A stretch of 21,572 bases of DNA, taken from contig NW_003134355.1 in the NCBI RefSeq assembly GCF_000003605.2, forward strand, positions 97,490 through 119,061, written 5' to 3'. The position numbers were made by a program, and so were the translations under genes. This DNA comes from Saccoglossus kowalevskii (taxonomy: Eukaryota > Hemichordata > Enteropneusta > Harrimaniidae). Shown piece by piece: positions 9,592 to 18,199 of the stretch. Positions within the stretch are counted from its first letter, which is position 1; each line of letters opens with the position of its first letter. The notes under the pieces are model-generated. The model had not been told where the DNA came from. It saw nothing but the letters and a program-made list of their open reading frames with translations, and ran no database searches.

Positions 9592-10174
9592 CCATGCATA
9601 GCACAGTCCTGTTAGTTATCAAATTTAAGATATATAGTTTTGTTTACAGTAATATAGCTGGAATATAACCATGTCAGGAATATGATTTTTTAACATTAAA
9701 ATGATTGACATTTGTATCTGATCGTCAAACAAGTACTTGTCCATATTGAGAGATATTGCTCTGGAACAGCATTTAAAATCAGCCATTTTGAGTACATGTA
9801 TATATACAAATAACATGATGTATAATGAATATATAAAATTTGAATATAATCAGTCAAAGCATTTAAGAGATATGGCTCTAGAAGCCCAATCATTAAAACA
9901 AAATGGCCACCAGTCAGCCATTTTGAATCCAATCTGAAAAATAAATGTGCATCAAAAACCTGTAATGTCTGTAATGTCTTATCAAGTTTGAACAAAATCC
10001 ATCCATAAATGCCAGAAACGCTTGATATTTGATGATTTTTTAGCACAAAAATGGCCACCATTTGGTCACTTTGAATAGGATCGTCAAACCAATACATCTG
10101 TCTATCTATGACATGATGTATAATGAATATTTAAAATTTGAACATAATTAAAATTTGAACCACATTAATTAAAA

Positions 10175-10201
10175 CAAAATGGCCGCCAGTCGGCCATTTT
10201 G
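10175..10201. repeat. 11-bp perfect palindrome inside the repeat unit
   Basis: CAAAATGGCCG (10175-10185) and CGGCCATTTTG (10191-10201) are exact inverted repeats with a CCAGT loop. Diverged copies occur in the other units near 9899-9925, 10310-10335, 10610-10640 and 10764-10785, so the palindrome is a conserved part of the unit. Confidence 0.8.
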
Positions 10202-10954
10202 AATCTAATCTGAAAAACAAGGTCCCCTAATGTCCAATTTATATACCAAGTTTGAACAAAATCCATCTGTAAACAGCTGAGAAATGCTTGATTTTTATTA
10301 TTTTTTAGAACAAAAATGGCCGCCATTCGGCCATCTTGAATCAGATCGTAAAACAAAATGATGTGCATCAAGGTCCTATAATGTCTAACGTATATACAAT
10401 GTTTGAACAAAATCCATCTGTAAACAGCAGGGAAATGCTTGATTTTGATGGTTTTTTAGCACAAAAATGCCCACCATTGGGCCATTTTTAATAGAATCGT
10501 CAAACTAATATATCTGTCTATCAATGACATGATCCATAATGAATATTTAAAATCTGAACATAATCAGTCAAAGCAAGTCAGAGATATGGCACTAGAACCA
10601 CATTTATTAAAACAAAATAGCCGCCAGTTGGCATTTTGAATCTTATCTGAAAAACAAAATGATGTTCATCAAGGTCCTATAATGTCTAATGTATATACCA
10701 ATTTTGAACAAAATCCATCTGTAAACAGCCGAAAAATGCTTTATTTTGATGATTTTTAGCACAAAAATGGCCGCCATGGTCATTCTGAATCAGATCGTGA
10801 AACAAATTGATGTGCATATGTATAATATCATGTATGATGTATGTGTGAAGTTTGATTGTGATTGGTCCAGGCATTTCTAAGATACAGGTTCGGATGCACG
10901 CACGGAAGCACACGCACGCACGCACAGACACAGACACACAGAGGTAAAAACATA

Positions 10955-10988
10955 AGTCCCTGTTTTCGGACTGCGTTCAACAGGGACT
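10955..10988 (+). repeat. Terminal hairpin of pearl/HINE-like element 2
   Basis: AGTCCCTGTT (10955-10964) and AACAGGGACT (10979-10988) are exact 10-bp inverted repeats with a 14-base loop. CTAA overlaps the end of the right arm, as in element 1. Confidence 0.8.
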
Positions 10989-10991
10989 AAT

Positions 10992-12330
10992 AAGATTAGC
11001 TCATTATTCTATGCAGATGATTTGGTATTAATTTCAAAAACAAATACAGGATTGCAGAATGACTGTTGCAGAATGTTTAATGACTACTGCTATAAATGGA
11101 ATCTCCATGTTAATCTCACAAAAACAAAAGTAATAATTTTCAGAAAAGGATCAATGAAGAGCAGAGATGCATTTTATTACCAAAGTCACAACATAAGTTG
11201 TGTTAATACTTACATCTATCTTGGTATCTTTATTCAATCTAATGGTGAATTTAATGAAACCAGAAAATACCAGATAAAGCTACTAGAGCTATGTATGTGA
11301 AATCATTACCAAAAGAGGCTAACTGTAGAACATATCTACACTTATTTCAAGCATGTGTAGGGCCAATACTGTTATATGGTTGTAACGTTTGGGTGGTGAC
11401 ATTTTGGAAAACTCAAAATGGGACAAAACAAGTATTGAACAAGTACATATAAAATTTTGCAAACAGTTATTGGAGGTAAGTAAGCTCTCTTCAAATGGAG
11501 CAAATAGAACTGAACTTGGTGAATTCCCACTGTTGATTGATATTAAGGGAAATCATATAAAATAATGGTCTTGTATCGAAGAGCTTCCAGAACACATTCT
11601 CACAAAACATGCCTTTCATGAACAGAAGAAGTTAAACTTGCCATGGATGAAGTCTGTTTAAAAATTGATAAATAAAAGATATTATATCGATGAATAATCT
11701 GTCAGACTTATCACCCAGGGATATTAAACTTATTATCAACAACATCAAAGAAAAATTTATGGATTGGTGGAAAGTAACCATAAGCAACCAAAATGGCAAA
11801 CTCAGAACATACGCAAAACTAAAACAAACATACAGCTATGAAAAATATTTAGACACTCTTAATTTAAAACAAAGACATTGCATATCCAGATTTAGAATTA
11901 GCAAGCATCCATTAGCAATAGAGAAAGGCAGACATACTCAACCAAAGACACCCCTAGGAAATAGATTATGTATACATTGATCAGAGAACAAAATAAAAAA
12001 TGAGGTACATTTTTTCATGGAATGTCCAAAATATTACAATAACAGGCAAAAACTATCGAGAGATGTAATAATTCCAAACACAGCCCACAACATTAATCAG
12101 AAATTGATATACCTGATGAGTTGCAATGATGTTGAAATTATAAAGCAAGTGGGTGAATATGTATATGCCATATTTGACATTAGAACAGAACATCCAATTA
12201 AAAGATAATTCTTACTTTTATCATTTCTTTTTTTTTTCTTTTGTGCATTTTTCATTTTTTTTATGTATTGCTTTTAACTGATAAAAAATTAATTTCAAGG
12301 ATGCAATAAAAATTTTTATTATTATTAGAA
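10992..12330 (+). mobile_element. LINE A, segment 4 (RT motif C to C-terminus and 3' tail)
   Basis: Plus-strand codons give LFYADDLVLIS (motif C catalytic Asp pair, near 11006-11038), NVYLGI-type and NLTKTKVIIFRKGS blocks, then a decayed linker from about 11290 to 11690. An open stretch at 11690-11980 carries KLRTYAKLK and RFRISKHPLAIEKGRH. A last frame at 12017-12208 carries MECPKYYNN, the end of the Cys/His zinc region, and stops at 12206-12208. The first Cys-x2-Cys pair is damaged by a TGA near 11978. A short 3' UTR ends in an ATT-rich tail (about 12312-12329), a common LINE tail. Frameshifts and stops make it non-functional. Confidence 0.75.
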
Positions 12331-12924
12331 AGAAAATCCTGTCACTAACACAAATTGCATGATATGATTTTGGCTGGCATTTCAGATTTTTATATCACAG
12401 TAAATCAAGACTACCAAGAGAAACAAAAAATGATGCATAATATTGCCACAAGGCACATCAACTTCTGATTGCTTTTCTTCATTCTTTGCAGTATTCTCAT
12501 AACATCCTATTACCGTAATTGTCCGGGTAAGCGCCCAAACGCCCACCCCCCAAATTTTGATACATTAAAGAAATTTAGGTCATGTCTGGGCTTCAGCGTC
12601 ATTGACAATAAAACCAATGTTGCAATATTTAACAACCCATACCAGGAAGTGGTTGAAAGCATGTTGTTTTGGCTTTATAAAATATTTGGTAGCAGCTTGC
12701 GAATTCATAACTGGGGCCAGCAAATTTGCAATATCACGCCGATGACTTGACCTCTATGATGAAACACTAGTAATGTTATTCATAGCCAATCAGTAAAGCA
12801 GATGCTTGAAGGTCAAAGATGATAGAGAGTCCTTTGCATGCTACCCCATTTTTCTTGTCTCTTTATTGTGATATGCAAAGCTGACAGACAGCGAAATTCA
12901 TGGATTAAAAGTGCCAAGTCATAT
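12331..12924. repeat. Unassigned repeat-like stretch with GTCCGGGTAAGCGCCC motif
   Basis: No gene is supported here, although a 93-codon plus frame is open at 12469-12750. TGTCCGGGTAAGCGCCC at 12520-12536 matches 15 of 17 bases with the right end of the small palindromic element at 14155-14226 (as reverse complement). This points to a shared mobile-element terminus. The partner end is not visible. Confidence 0.4.
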
Positions 12925-13285
12925 TTCAGTTCTTCCAATTTTCAGCAAAATCTTTGAAATTATAATTAATAAACAATTAATCAATTAATTTGACAAGAAA
13001 AATATACTCCTAGACATTGATATATTCAAGCTTCACAAATATCAGAATTGTCTATTTATTTTTTACTTAAATCAAAACCGTTTCGCTCAGAACATCAACC
13101 ATTATTTTACTCCATTATCACACAACTATTCAACACGGCACGCATCTAATAAATACTTCTACTTGCCCCAAGCCAATCTTTCTTTCAATAAACATAATTT
13201 AAAATATGCAGCAGCTACTCATTGGAATTCATTACCAAATAATATCAAAACAATGAAAATAGATGTAATTTCAAAACAGAATTAA
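12925..13285 (+). mobile_element. LINE D remnant with most of the RT deleted
   Basis: From about 12928 plus codons read ISVLPIFSKIFEIIINKQL, the first conserved RT block (RPISVLPxxSKIFE type). A stop follows near 12990. A second open stretch, 13022-13285, reads HNYSTRHASNKYFYLP and AAATHWNSLPNNIK before a TAA, which is the C-terminal signature of a different LINE family from A-C. The RT palm between these blocks, including the YxDD box, is absent. This is a dead copy with a large internal deletion. Confidence 0.7.
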
Positions 13286-13616
13286 AACAATACATTTCAA
13301 CCAATTAGCAGTCCGAGTTATACAAGTATTTTAGTAATGTTAATGATATTCATCTTAAAATTATTTACAATTTATTGCAAAAATTATTGTTGTTAAAAAT
13401 ATCATTATTACAACTAATATGCTGTTTATTACTTTTATATTTTTCAAACAATTGTAATTATTAAGCTCATAACTCTCTAATAAATGCTTTTAATGGATTC
13501 ATCTTATTAGAATTGGGGCGCAGACTCAACTAGTTTTAAGCAAACTATATCTGGGTTCCACACTAGGTAAAAAACTTGTAAATTATTATTATCTTCTGGT
13601 GAAAATAAATTTATAC
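13286..13616. other. AT-rich intronic stretch, nothing recognised
   Basis: Very AT-rich. A long poly-pyrimidine/AT region follows the LINE D stop. No exon, RNA gene or repeat boundary could be supported. Confidence 0.4.
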
Positions 13617-13764
13617 CTTTATATCTTAAGTCCAAACTGTGTGGGACGACATCTTGGACTTCTGGTTTCTGGTTCCGCCGCAGGGATTTTGTTGGACGCC
13701 GACTTGGACTTTGAGGGTTTTGACTTTGACGAAGTACCGCAACAATGAACATGCAAATGGAGAT
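13617..13764 (-). CDS. Possible extra or alternative exon (low confidence)
   Basis: An acceptor-like tract (ACTTTTCAG ending at 13765) and a donor-like AAAG|GTATAA (donor at 13616) bracket 148 bp that are less AT-rich than the surroundings. Read in phase 0 from the Gln-rich exon it is open and encodes RQSQNPQSPSRRPTK and RRNQKPEVQDVV after an unlikely hydrophobic start (ISICMFIVAVL). It ends in phase 1, which does not fit the phase-0 acceptor of the repeat exon. It would need another unseen exon, or it may be a cassette or pseudo-exon. Confidence 0.25.
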
Positions 13765-14154
13765 CTGAAAAGTTTTTTCAATCAACTATAATAACTTTTG
13801 TAATTTTTACTATGTAAATTCGTAAATGATTATTGTTCATGTATGACTGTTGATCCAGAAAAACGGAAACAATTTTACACAGTTTCACCCCTGACATTTT
13901 AGTTCATTTTGAGTTCACGCATATTGGGCGTGTTTGTGACGGGGAAATCCTAATTCAAATAATTCCTTACTGTCGATTTTTATTATTTCTGGTTTATTTG
14001 TCACATTATAAGCAATAAATTATTTTTGTTATACTTCTAATGTTGCATATTGTTCATTTATTTCCGTTGCATGTTTTCATTTGTCATTCTATTCCCTACC
14101 GCAGTTTGATCTGCATGTTGTCCATTTTTGCATATTTTTGTTTTTTGCCGAGGA
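13765..14154. other. Intronic stretch, nothing recognised
   Basis: No coding frame, RNA gene or repeat terminus could be supported between the candidate exon and the small palindromic element. Confidence 0.4.
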
Positions 14155-14226
14155 TGTCCGGGCATACGCCCACCCCTATTTTCTTGCATTTTTCCATGTT
14201 CAGAAACTTGGGTGCTTACCTGGACA
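14155..14226. mobile_element. 72-bp palindromic MITE-like relic
   Basis: TGTCCGGGCATACGCCC (14155-14171) and GGGTGCTTACCTGGACA (14210-14226) are imperfect inverted termini (12 of 17). Both match the motif at 12520-12536, so at least two relics of one family lie in this intron. No target duplication is clear. It lies 86 bp from the donor of the Gln-rich exon. Confidence 0.45.
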
Positions 14227-14312
14227 ACTACAAAAATTCTTTTGGAGTTTAAACGCACCTCTATAGTGCAGCAAAATAAGTAAACAAAATAAATCAACAC
14301 TCAAATTCTTAC

Positions 14313-14979
14313 CTCTTGGTGGATTCTTTTACTATTATTATCAGATGTCAGTTTCATAGGATCTGATTGAGTACCAGTATAATCCACAATGCCCTCTACA
14401 AACTCTGATTGTTGTGGACTCTTCTGTGATTGGTTTACAATAGATTGTAGAGATGCAGCTTGATATGTCGGATATTTAGTTATTAAATGATTGTAGTAAA
14501 CCATATCAGGTAATGGATTAGATGGACGACCTGGTGGAGGTGGTGGTGGTGGGGGAGAAACACTCAGCAGTTCATCTCGCTTACACAGTAGAATGTCTTG
14601 TGATAATTTTGCCTGAATGTCTTTCAAATGAGCATATTTTGTAGAATCACCACTTGCAGACTGCAGAGAACCTTCAACTACCCTCAACATATGTCTAATA
14701 TTATCAGAATGTGTCTGCATTGATATAACAGGATTTGTTGGAGGTGAGCTAAAAGGGTTTGTTGGTTGTGAATATGCAGCAACAACAGCAGATTGTGAGT
14801 GTGCAGCAACAGTCGCAGAAGGTTGAGAGTTTGCAGTGATAGCTTCTCGTTTTTGCTTTTCTATTAAGTCATGTAACTGTGAATTGAACTGCTGCTGAAG
14901 TACCATCATTAGTTGCATAACTTGACTAGAAGACTGTTGTTGTTGTTGTTGTTGCTGTTGTTGTTGTTGTTGTTGAGGC

Positions 14980-15011
<32 letters not shown>

Positions 15012-15049
15012 CTGATAGTCAGTTAAGATTTGTTGAGGGGTCCCAGGAA
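14313..15049 (-). CDS. Gln/Pro-rich exon 2 of the repeat-protein gene
   Basis: The acceptor TTAATCTTTTGCAG ends at 15050; the donor GAG|GTAAGAATTT starts at 14312. The exon is 737 bp: two bases complete the codon split with exon 1, then 245 codons end in phase 0. In order it encodes PGTPQQILTDY, a Q12-P-Q14 tract, a short likely coiled-coil (MQLMMVLQQQFNSQLHDLIE), Ser/Ala/Gln-rich SQP repeats, an amphipathic stretch around HMLRVVEGSLQ and KDIQAKLSQDILLCKRDELL, eight consecutive prolines, and a Tyr/Gln-rich end (YYNHLITKYPTYQ). Such composition is common in nuclear transcription or RNA-processing proteins. I do not recognise an orthologue. The phase-0 donor matches the phase-0 acceptors at both 3839 and 827. 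Confidence 0.75.
14934..15014 (-). repeat. CAA/CAG polyglutamine tract, Q12-P-Q14
   Basis: The coding-strand triplet run is a mix of CAG and CAA codons broken once by CCT. Twelve Gln codons precede the Pro and fourteen follow it. CAA interruptions usually limit slippage, though length variation between individuals is likely. Confidence 0.95.
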
Positions 15050-15626
15050 CTGCAAAAGATTAAATTACAAGTGGCTAAGTTTGGGGTTCTTATAATACAC
15101 TTGCAACATGTTTTTTTGTCTACTGTATATTCATTTGTTTTTTTTTCAAAATGAATGGCGGAACTATATCTCCAGACATCCTGCCAGTGTTTGTTGGTGT
15201 CCATTTTAATTCAATTCGGCAAGTGGATACATGTCTGTGAAAAAAATGATTGTTATCGTCCAGAATCTCCACTACAAGAATTATGTTTTACTTTCAGTAA
15301 TTTGTGTCAATCAGGGATGTGGTTGATTATGTTTATTTACATTCGGAACACGAGGCACGCTATAAGTATAAAATGAAGAATTCTGGGTCACCAGGCGCCA
15401 AAATCCGTTTTCGAACACATAATCGACTGTTCATTTAATCAGAAGAGAATTCTCAGGAAGCAATCTGTGTTTTGGTTCAGTTTGCTGAAGTCGAGAGTGG
15501 AAAACATCGTACTACGGTAGCATCACTGGTACGAGCTTACAAATACTGTACTGGGAAGGCTTGTAGTGGCACTAGTACACAGGGTATTGTTATAGCGAGT
15601 GCATTTCACTTCTACTACAAATATAC
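15050..15626 (-). other. Intron 1 of the repeat-protein gene
   Basis: A 577-bp intron with donor AAAG|GTATAT (15626) and acceptor CTTTTGCAG (15050), splitting a Val codon in phase 1. No other feature was recognised in it. Confidence 0.65.
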
Positions 15627-15711
15627 CTTTCTGGCGCACATTGCCACTTTTTCCTGTAGTCTGGGGCCGACAACTCGAACCATTGGCTTTCAGATTTGGA
15701 TTCGACGCCAT
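15627..15711 (-). CDS. Start exon of the repeat-protein gene
   Basis: ATG at 15711-15709 sits in a strong Kozak context (CTCAAGATGG: A at -3, G at +4). An in-frame TAG lies upstream at 15768-15766, so this is the first in-frame ATG. It encodes 28 residues beginning MASNPNLKANGSS, rich in Ser, Asn, Gln and Lys with no signal peptide, which suggests a cytosolic or nuclear protein. The exon ends with one base of a codon, and the next acceptor at 15050 supplies exactly two. Base composition is more GC-rich than the flanks, as expected for a coding exon. The 5' UTR end and promoter are not defined. Confidence 0.65.
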
Positions 15712-15768
15712 CTTGAGAGTGTGTGTCTGCACTTTCGTTCCTCCACAGCGAACACTTAGCTTGTCCTA

Positions 15769-16990
15769 AGGTCAACAGTTGAAACAAGGTACGAGTGGAA
15801 CTCAATTTATTGCAAGAAATGTACGATGTCGTGTGCATGCGAAACATATTGCAAGAAAGACAAACTCAAATGATTAAAAAAAAACGTTATTTAAAAATAA
15901 ACAATAAAGTAATTAAATCTGATGACAGCGGAGCTTACTTGTCCAGTACTTACGTGCATGTTTCTATGTCATGTTTTATATTGCATGGTCTAAAAACTTT
16001 GGGGTCCTGTAATTGTTGAAATTCAACAACTAATTTTGACCATTTGAATCAAAACAGTCAAAGTCAAATCTGCAATAGACAAGATAGATAGTTACCTCCA
16101 TGGTTACATCTAGCTTTGAATCTCTGCAAAAGAAAAGTTCTAACAAATATAAGAAGAGTTTTTGTTTGCATACGTACGTAACTTGAAATCCACGGACTCA
16201 CAGGAACTGTGATAAAGATAGCTAGTTGTATGTGATTACAATAATGTTGTAATTGTCACTTTTGACAGATTTGTCATTATATACAGTATGCTACAGGTGA
16301 AGTTGACTGTCGGAAATATATTACATTTTTACCCCTCCTTATCACACATACCTATGACGTCTAGCTCAATAAGACATGGAAGTCAATCGAAATAACTGAA
16401 CATTTGAATTGAAAGACAGATCTTGTAGTAAATATAAATTGGTCAAAGTAACAAATTGTTGATATGACGTTGCGAGAAATAAATACCAAATAATGTTGAA
16501 ATGATCGTCGGCAACAAAATAGTTTTGGACACAACGTCTGGACTCGCCCATTTGGCTTTACGAGTCACCGTGAAAGAAGGTATCCTTATAAAGAAAATAT
16601 CGGTTTTACCAGCAGAAAGTTTGTAAATTACTTTGTTCTTTAAGTTTGAGCTGGGTTTCTTTTTTTATGAAATGTGTGTTATTTTATTTGCAAAATCTAC
16701 CCATCTCTGACAGAATGAATATCATCTCGCGTAGTGTACTAATATGCGATGCGAACATCAACATGGTTTAGGGGTCAAAGGGATCAGGGGACACGTGATA
16801 TCGAATATTTGTGGTTCATACTAGTATATCACAGTTTTAGTTTGTGTTAGTTTGTATCGTTTAAATGCTTTAACTTGTTTTGATTCGTTATTACTTTATA
16901 GATGCTAGGAAATTATCGGGAATCATTATAAGCACTCGAGCTTAATGCAACTTTTGGATTCTGCATACAAAAGATTCAGCCTATCACAAC
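15769..16990. other. Upstream region, no gene recognised
   Basis: This should hold the 5' UTR and promoter of the minus-strand gene. I see no convincing TATA box near the start exon and no RNA gene. Short open frames on both strands lack support. Confidence 0.4.
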
Positions 16991-17003
16991 GCATATAATT
17001 TAG

Positions 17004-17165
17004 CCAATCAGATCCCTTCCTTATTGACCTATTACAAACATGTAATATATCCTCTTCCCGCCTAAATTCAAGAATGCACCATTCCCCTATAAATTGAGAA
17101 TTTGTCCTTGTACTTGTCAGATGCTGTTTTATGTTAGTGTAATAAACCTCGTTACTTGCTCAAGC
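17004..17165 (+). promoter_or_regulatory. LTR-like cluster: CCAAT, TATA, initiator, AATAAA
   Basis: In order on the plus strand: CCAAT at 17004-17008, TATAAA at 17088-17093, an initiator-like TTGTCAGATG about 25 bp downstream (near 17115-17124), and AATAAA at 17141-17146 followed by GT/CT-rich sequence. A promoter and a poly(A) signal this close together is the signature of an LTR R region (Gypsy/Mag-type LTRs often look like this). I could not find the TG...CA ends, a target duplication, or pol sequence, so at most it is a solo LTR. A host promoter is the alternative. Confidence 0.35.
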
Positions 17166-18199
17166 CACTGTTATCTCGCCTCCGTTATCTCTATCCACCC
17201 GAATCTCTTCTATACAATTCTACACAGAAATTACTGTCTATTATATTCCGTTTACTTGATTATGTATTGTTATGTTAGTCAAAAGTTATACACATTATAA
17301 CATGTTTCACTATTGTATTCACCTCACTTTAACACTGATCCCTGTGGCTAAGAAGCACACTTTCAGAAATTACAAGCCATTACATTATTGGTCAGTTTGA
17401 TAGATAGTATTTCTCCCAATAACTGCCATGGCGTAGGATTAAAATAAACTAAGAATTGCTGTAAAGGACAAGTGAATTGGGCTTTTAAGGTATAGATGCA
17501 GGTAGGTGGGCACTCGGAGTGATTTTTTTTTTTGCTTTATCTTACCCAGACAGTCTTGGCTAGATAATGTTAACATTTTGGAGCATTGTAAATTAAATTA
17601 TAGGGAACCGAGGCATGTGTATGTGATTAAAAGTCCCGAAAGTTTGTTATATGCAAATGAGTTGGTGGCGCCTCAGTTATGGTGTGGCGATGTGTGACTG
17701 GACCCAGTTTATTTACCTCAGGCGCTATCAACTAGCCTCGCTATCAACTAGCCTCGCAAAGACGTAGACGCTTCAGGCATGCAAGCGGAATAAAACAAAA
17801 TACAGTTCAGCCGACAGTTGTAAATTATAGGTAAACTTTTCCTCCCTTATCTCGCAACATGCCGACTTCTAGCCTTGCAGATTCCAGTGGTACTTGTATA
17901 CTGTATACTGTTAAATAATTTATTTTCACGCTTTTTTTTGTTCTCCAAAGGCATTTTAACACTGCAGTGAACATTTTTCGTTTGGCTGTAACGATGACAC
18001 TGCTGATAGCATGGCGATGCAATGGATAAACACCATTCATGTGTTCTCATCGATAACTAACTTTGAGTGTCAATTTACACAAACATAAAATTCTCGGTTA
18101 ATTAAAAACTTAATACGCTGGAAATTACAGAAAACGTAAAAAATAGAAAAAAAAAGAGTCAAAGAGATCTCATTTCTTAAAATGAATGATTTATGTAAA
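17166..18199. other. No gene recognised; one 16-bp tandem duplication
   Basis: A perfect 16-bp duplication, GCTATCAACTAGCCTC, lies at 17724-17739 and 17740-17755. Two overlapping minus-strand frames at 17825-18050 are short and unlike any family I know. Nothing else can be supported. Confidence 0.4.

Larger units (their letters stand above)
9592..10991 (+). mobile_element. Pearl/HINE-like element 2 with diverged tandem repeats
   Basis: The insert separates two continuous parts of LINE A, with AAG shared at both edges (9589-9591 and 10992-10994). From about 9720 to 10830 it holds diverged tandem units, roughly 150-170 bp each and arranged as alternating pairs of about 340 bp. Landmarks recurring in each unit are ATCGTCAAAC, TTTGAACAAAATCCAT, AAATGCTTGATTTT and an AAAATGGCCGCCA palindrome. 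A GCAC/ACAG-rich microsatellite follows (about 10894-10942), then a 10-bp hairpin (10955-10988) running into CTAA. This is the same architecture as element 1 with unrelated sequence. Open frames through it on either strand look incidental. Confidence 0.65.

Noticed and set aside
9696..10937. Minus-strand open frames of 63-133 codons in the tandem-repeat element
   Set aside because: They are read-throughs of repeat units; frames differ between units and no protein motif is present.
12469..12750. 93-codon plus frame as a host gene
   Set aside because: It runs through the repeat motif at 12520-12536 and shows no recognisable domain or splice context.
17825..18050. Two overlapping minus frames of 67-71 codons as an exon
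   Set aside because: They overlap in different frames, have no consensus splice pair and match no family I know.
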